From the NCBI GenBank assembly GCA_963817025.1, contig CAWFML010000001.1, positions 744,001 through 808,000 on the forward strand: a DNA stretch of 64,000 nt, written 5' to 3'. Position numbers and translations under genes: made by a program. The stretch's first letter is position 1. Every line of letters starts with the position of its first letter. Below are positions 63,800 through 64,000 of the stretch, piece by piece. The DNA comes from JACMLC01 sp963817025. GTDB lineage: Bacteria; Acidobacteriota; Blastocatellia; Pyrinomonadales; Pyrinomonadaceae. Under the pieces are notes generated by a model. It was given only the letters and a program-made list of their open reading frames with translations. It searched no databases and was not told the DNA's origin.

Positions 63800-64000
63800 T
63801 TATGCGCCAGTGCCGTAGCCTGCGCCGCCGCCCGGAGTAAAGCCGCCCGGCTGGTCGCCGCCGTAAGCAGGCGGAGGCGGAGGAGCGTCGCCTCCCGGCT
63901 TGCGCTTCTCAAAAATTGGAACGCCGATCAGCCCGCCAATCGTTGACAGGACGGCCAGAATGATGCCTCCCATCAACGCGCCGATGAGCACGAGGGCGAA
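63800..64000 (-). CDS. Membrane protein C-terminus, cut by window edge
   Basis: The frame is open to the right edge (FALVLIGALMGG), so only the last 66 residues are seen. A membrane helix (MGGIILAVLSTIGGLIGVP) is followed by a Pro/Gly-rich tail (APPPPPAYGGDQPGG). Family cannot be named. Confidence 0.6.
   Translation of the reverse strand, partial: FALVLIGALMGGIILAVLSTIGGLIGVPIFEKRKPGGDAPPPPPAYGGDQPGGFTPGGGAGYGTGA

Overview
The window looks like a chromosomal segment of a member of the Acidobacteriota, most likely class Blastocatellia. This is inference from gene content; no rRNA or tRNA gene is present to test it. The clues are moderately high GC, Ser/Thr kinases fused to beta-propeller or TPR domains, winged-helix/TPR regulators, an Oar-like TonB-dependent receptor with a carboxypeptidase-regulatory N-terminus, a CruA-type lycopene cyclase and a Thermus-like isocitrate dehydrogenase.

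Layout. 1-2.0 kb: a receptor kinase running off the left edge. 2.2-6.6 kb: an ergothioneine locus, egtB divergent from egtD-GNAT-egtA. 6.8-10.3 kb: a secreted WD40/caspase-like protein split by an apparent +1 frameshift. 10.6-13.1 kb: an ABC ATPase and a permease/binding-protein fusion of the betaine/ergothioneine-uptake type. 13-18 kb: small secreted or membrane proteins and an amidohydrolase gene broken by a complete IS982-family element. 18.2-24 kb: an XRE regulator, a candidate structured RNA, cruA, a peptide gene with nine-residue repeats and a TPR receptor kinase. 24.5-31 kb: an RRM protein, an M28 peptidase and secreted propeller/DUF proteins. 31-36.8 kb: serC-SDR-serA, a GNAT, DUF1015 and pterin dehydratase. 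37-44 kb: an FG-GAP protein and two related winged-helix/TPR regulators, one a giant NB-ARC chimera. 44.3-46.3 kb: an AT-richer SacI-like restriction-modification pair. 46.5-52.6 kb: icd, lipase, purE, glycosyltransferase, methyltransferase and HAD phosphatase. 53-55 kb: stress-type small proteins. 55.4-60.9 kb: a hybrid histidine kinase and a TonB-dependent receptor. 61-64 kb: thiolase, DUF1028 and a membrane protein cut by the right edge.

The most unusual feature is not a gene. About 26 intergenic gaps hold long imperfect palindromes. Their arms are built from degenerate 7- or 8-nt tandem units such as GCAAAGGC, CACAGAGA, GTGACGA, GGTAAAA and AAAAATG. At least eight sequence families share this architecture. 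They sit almost exactly at gene ends, sometimes supply the stop codon, and some are nested inside one another. One compound family of about 95 bp recurs at four loci.

Functional links: EgtB, EgtD and a GCS2-type ligase should make ergothioneine or its precursors, and the transporter 4 kb away could move ergothioneine or a betaine. SerA and SerC feed serine and hence cysteine synthesis. Many products are exported or membrane-bound signalling and propeller proteins, fitting a soil or biofilm lifestyle with elaborate surface sensing.
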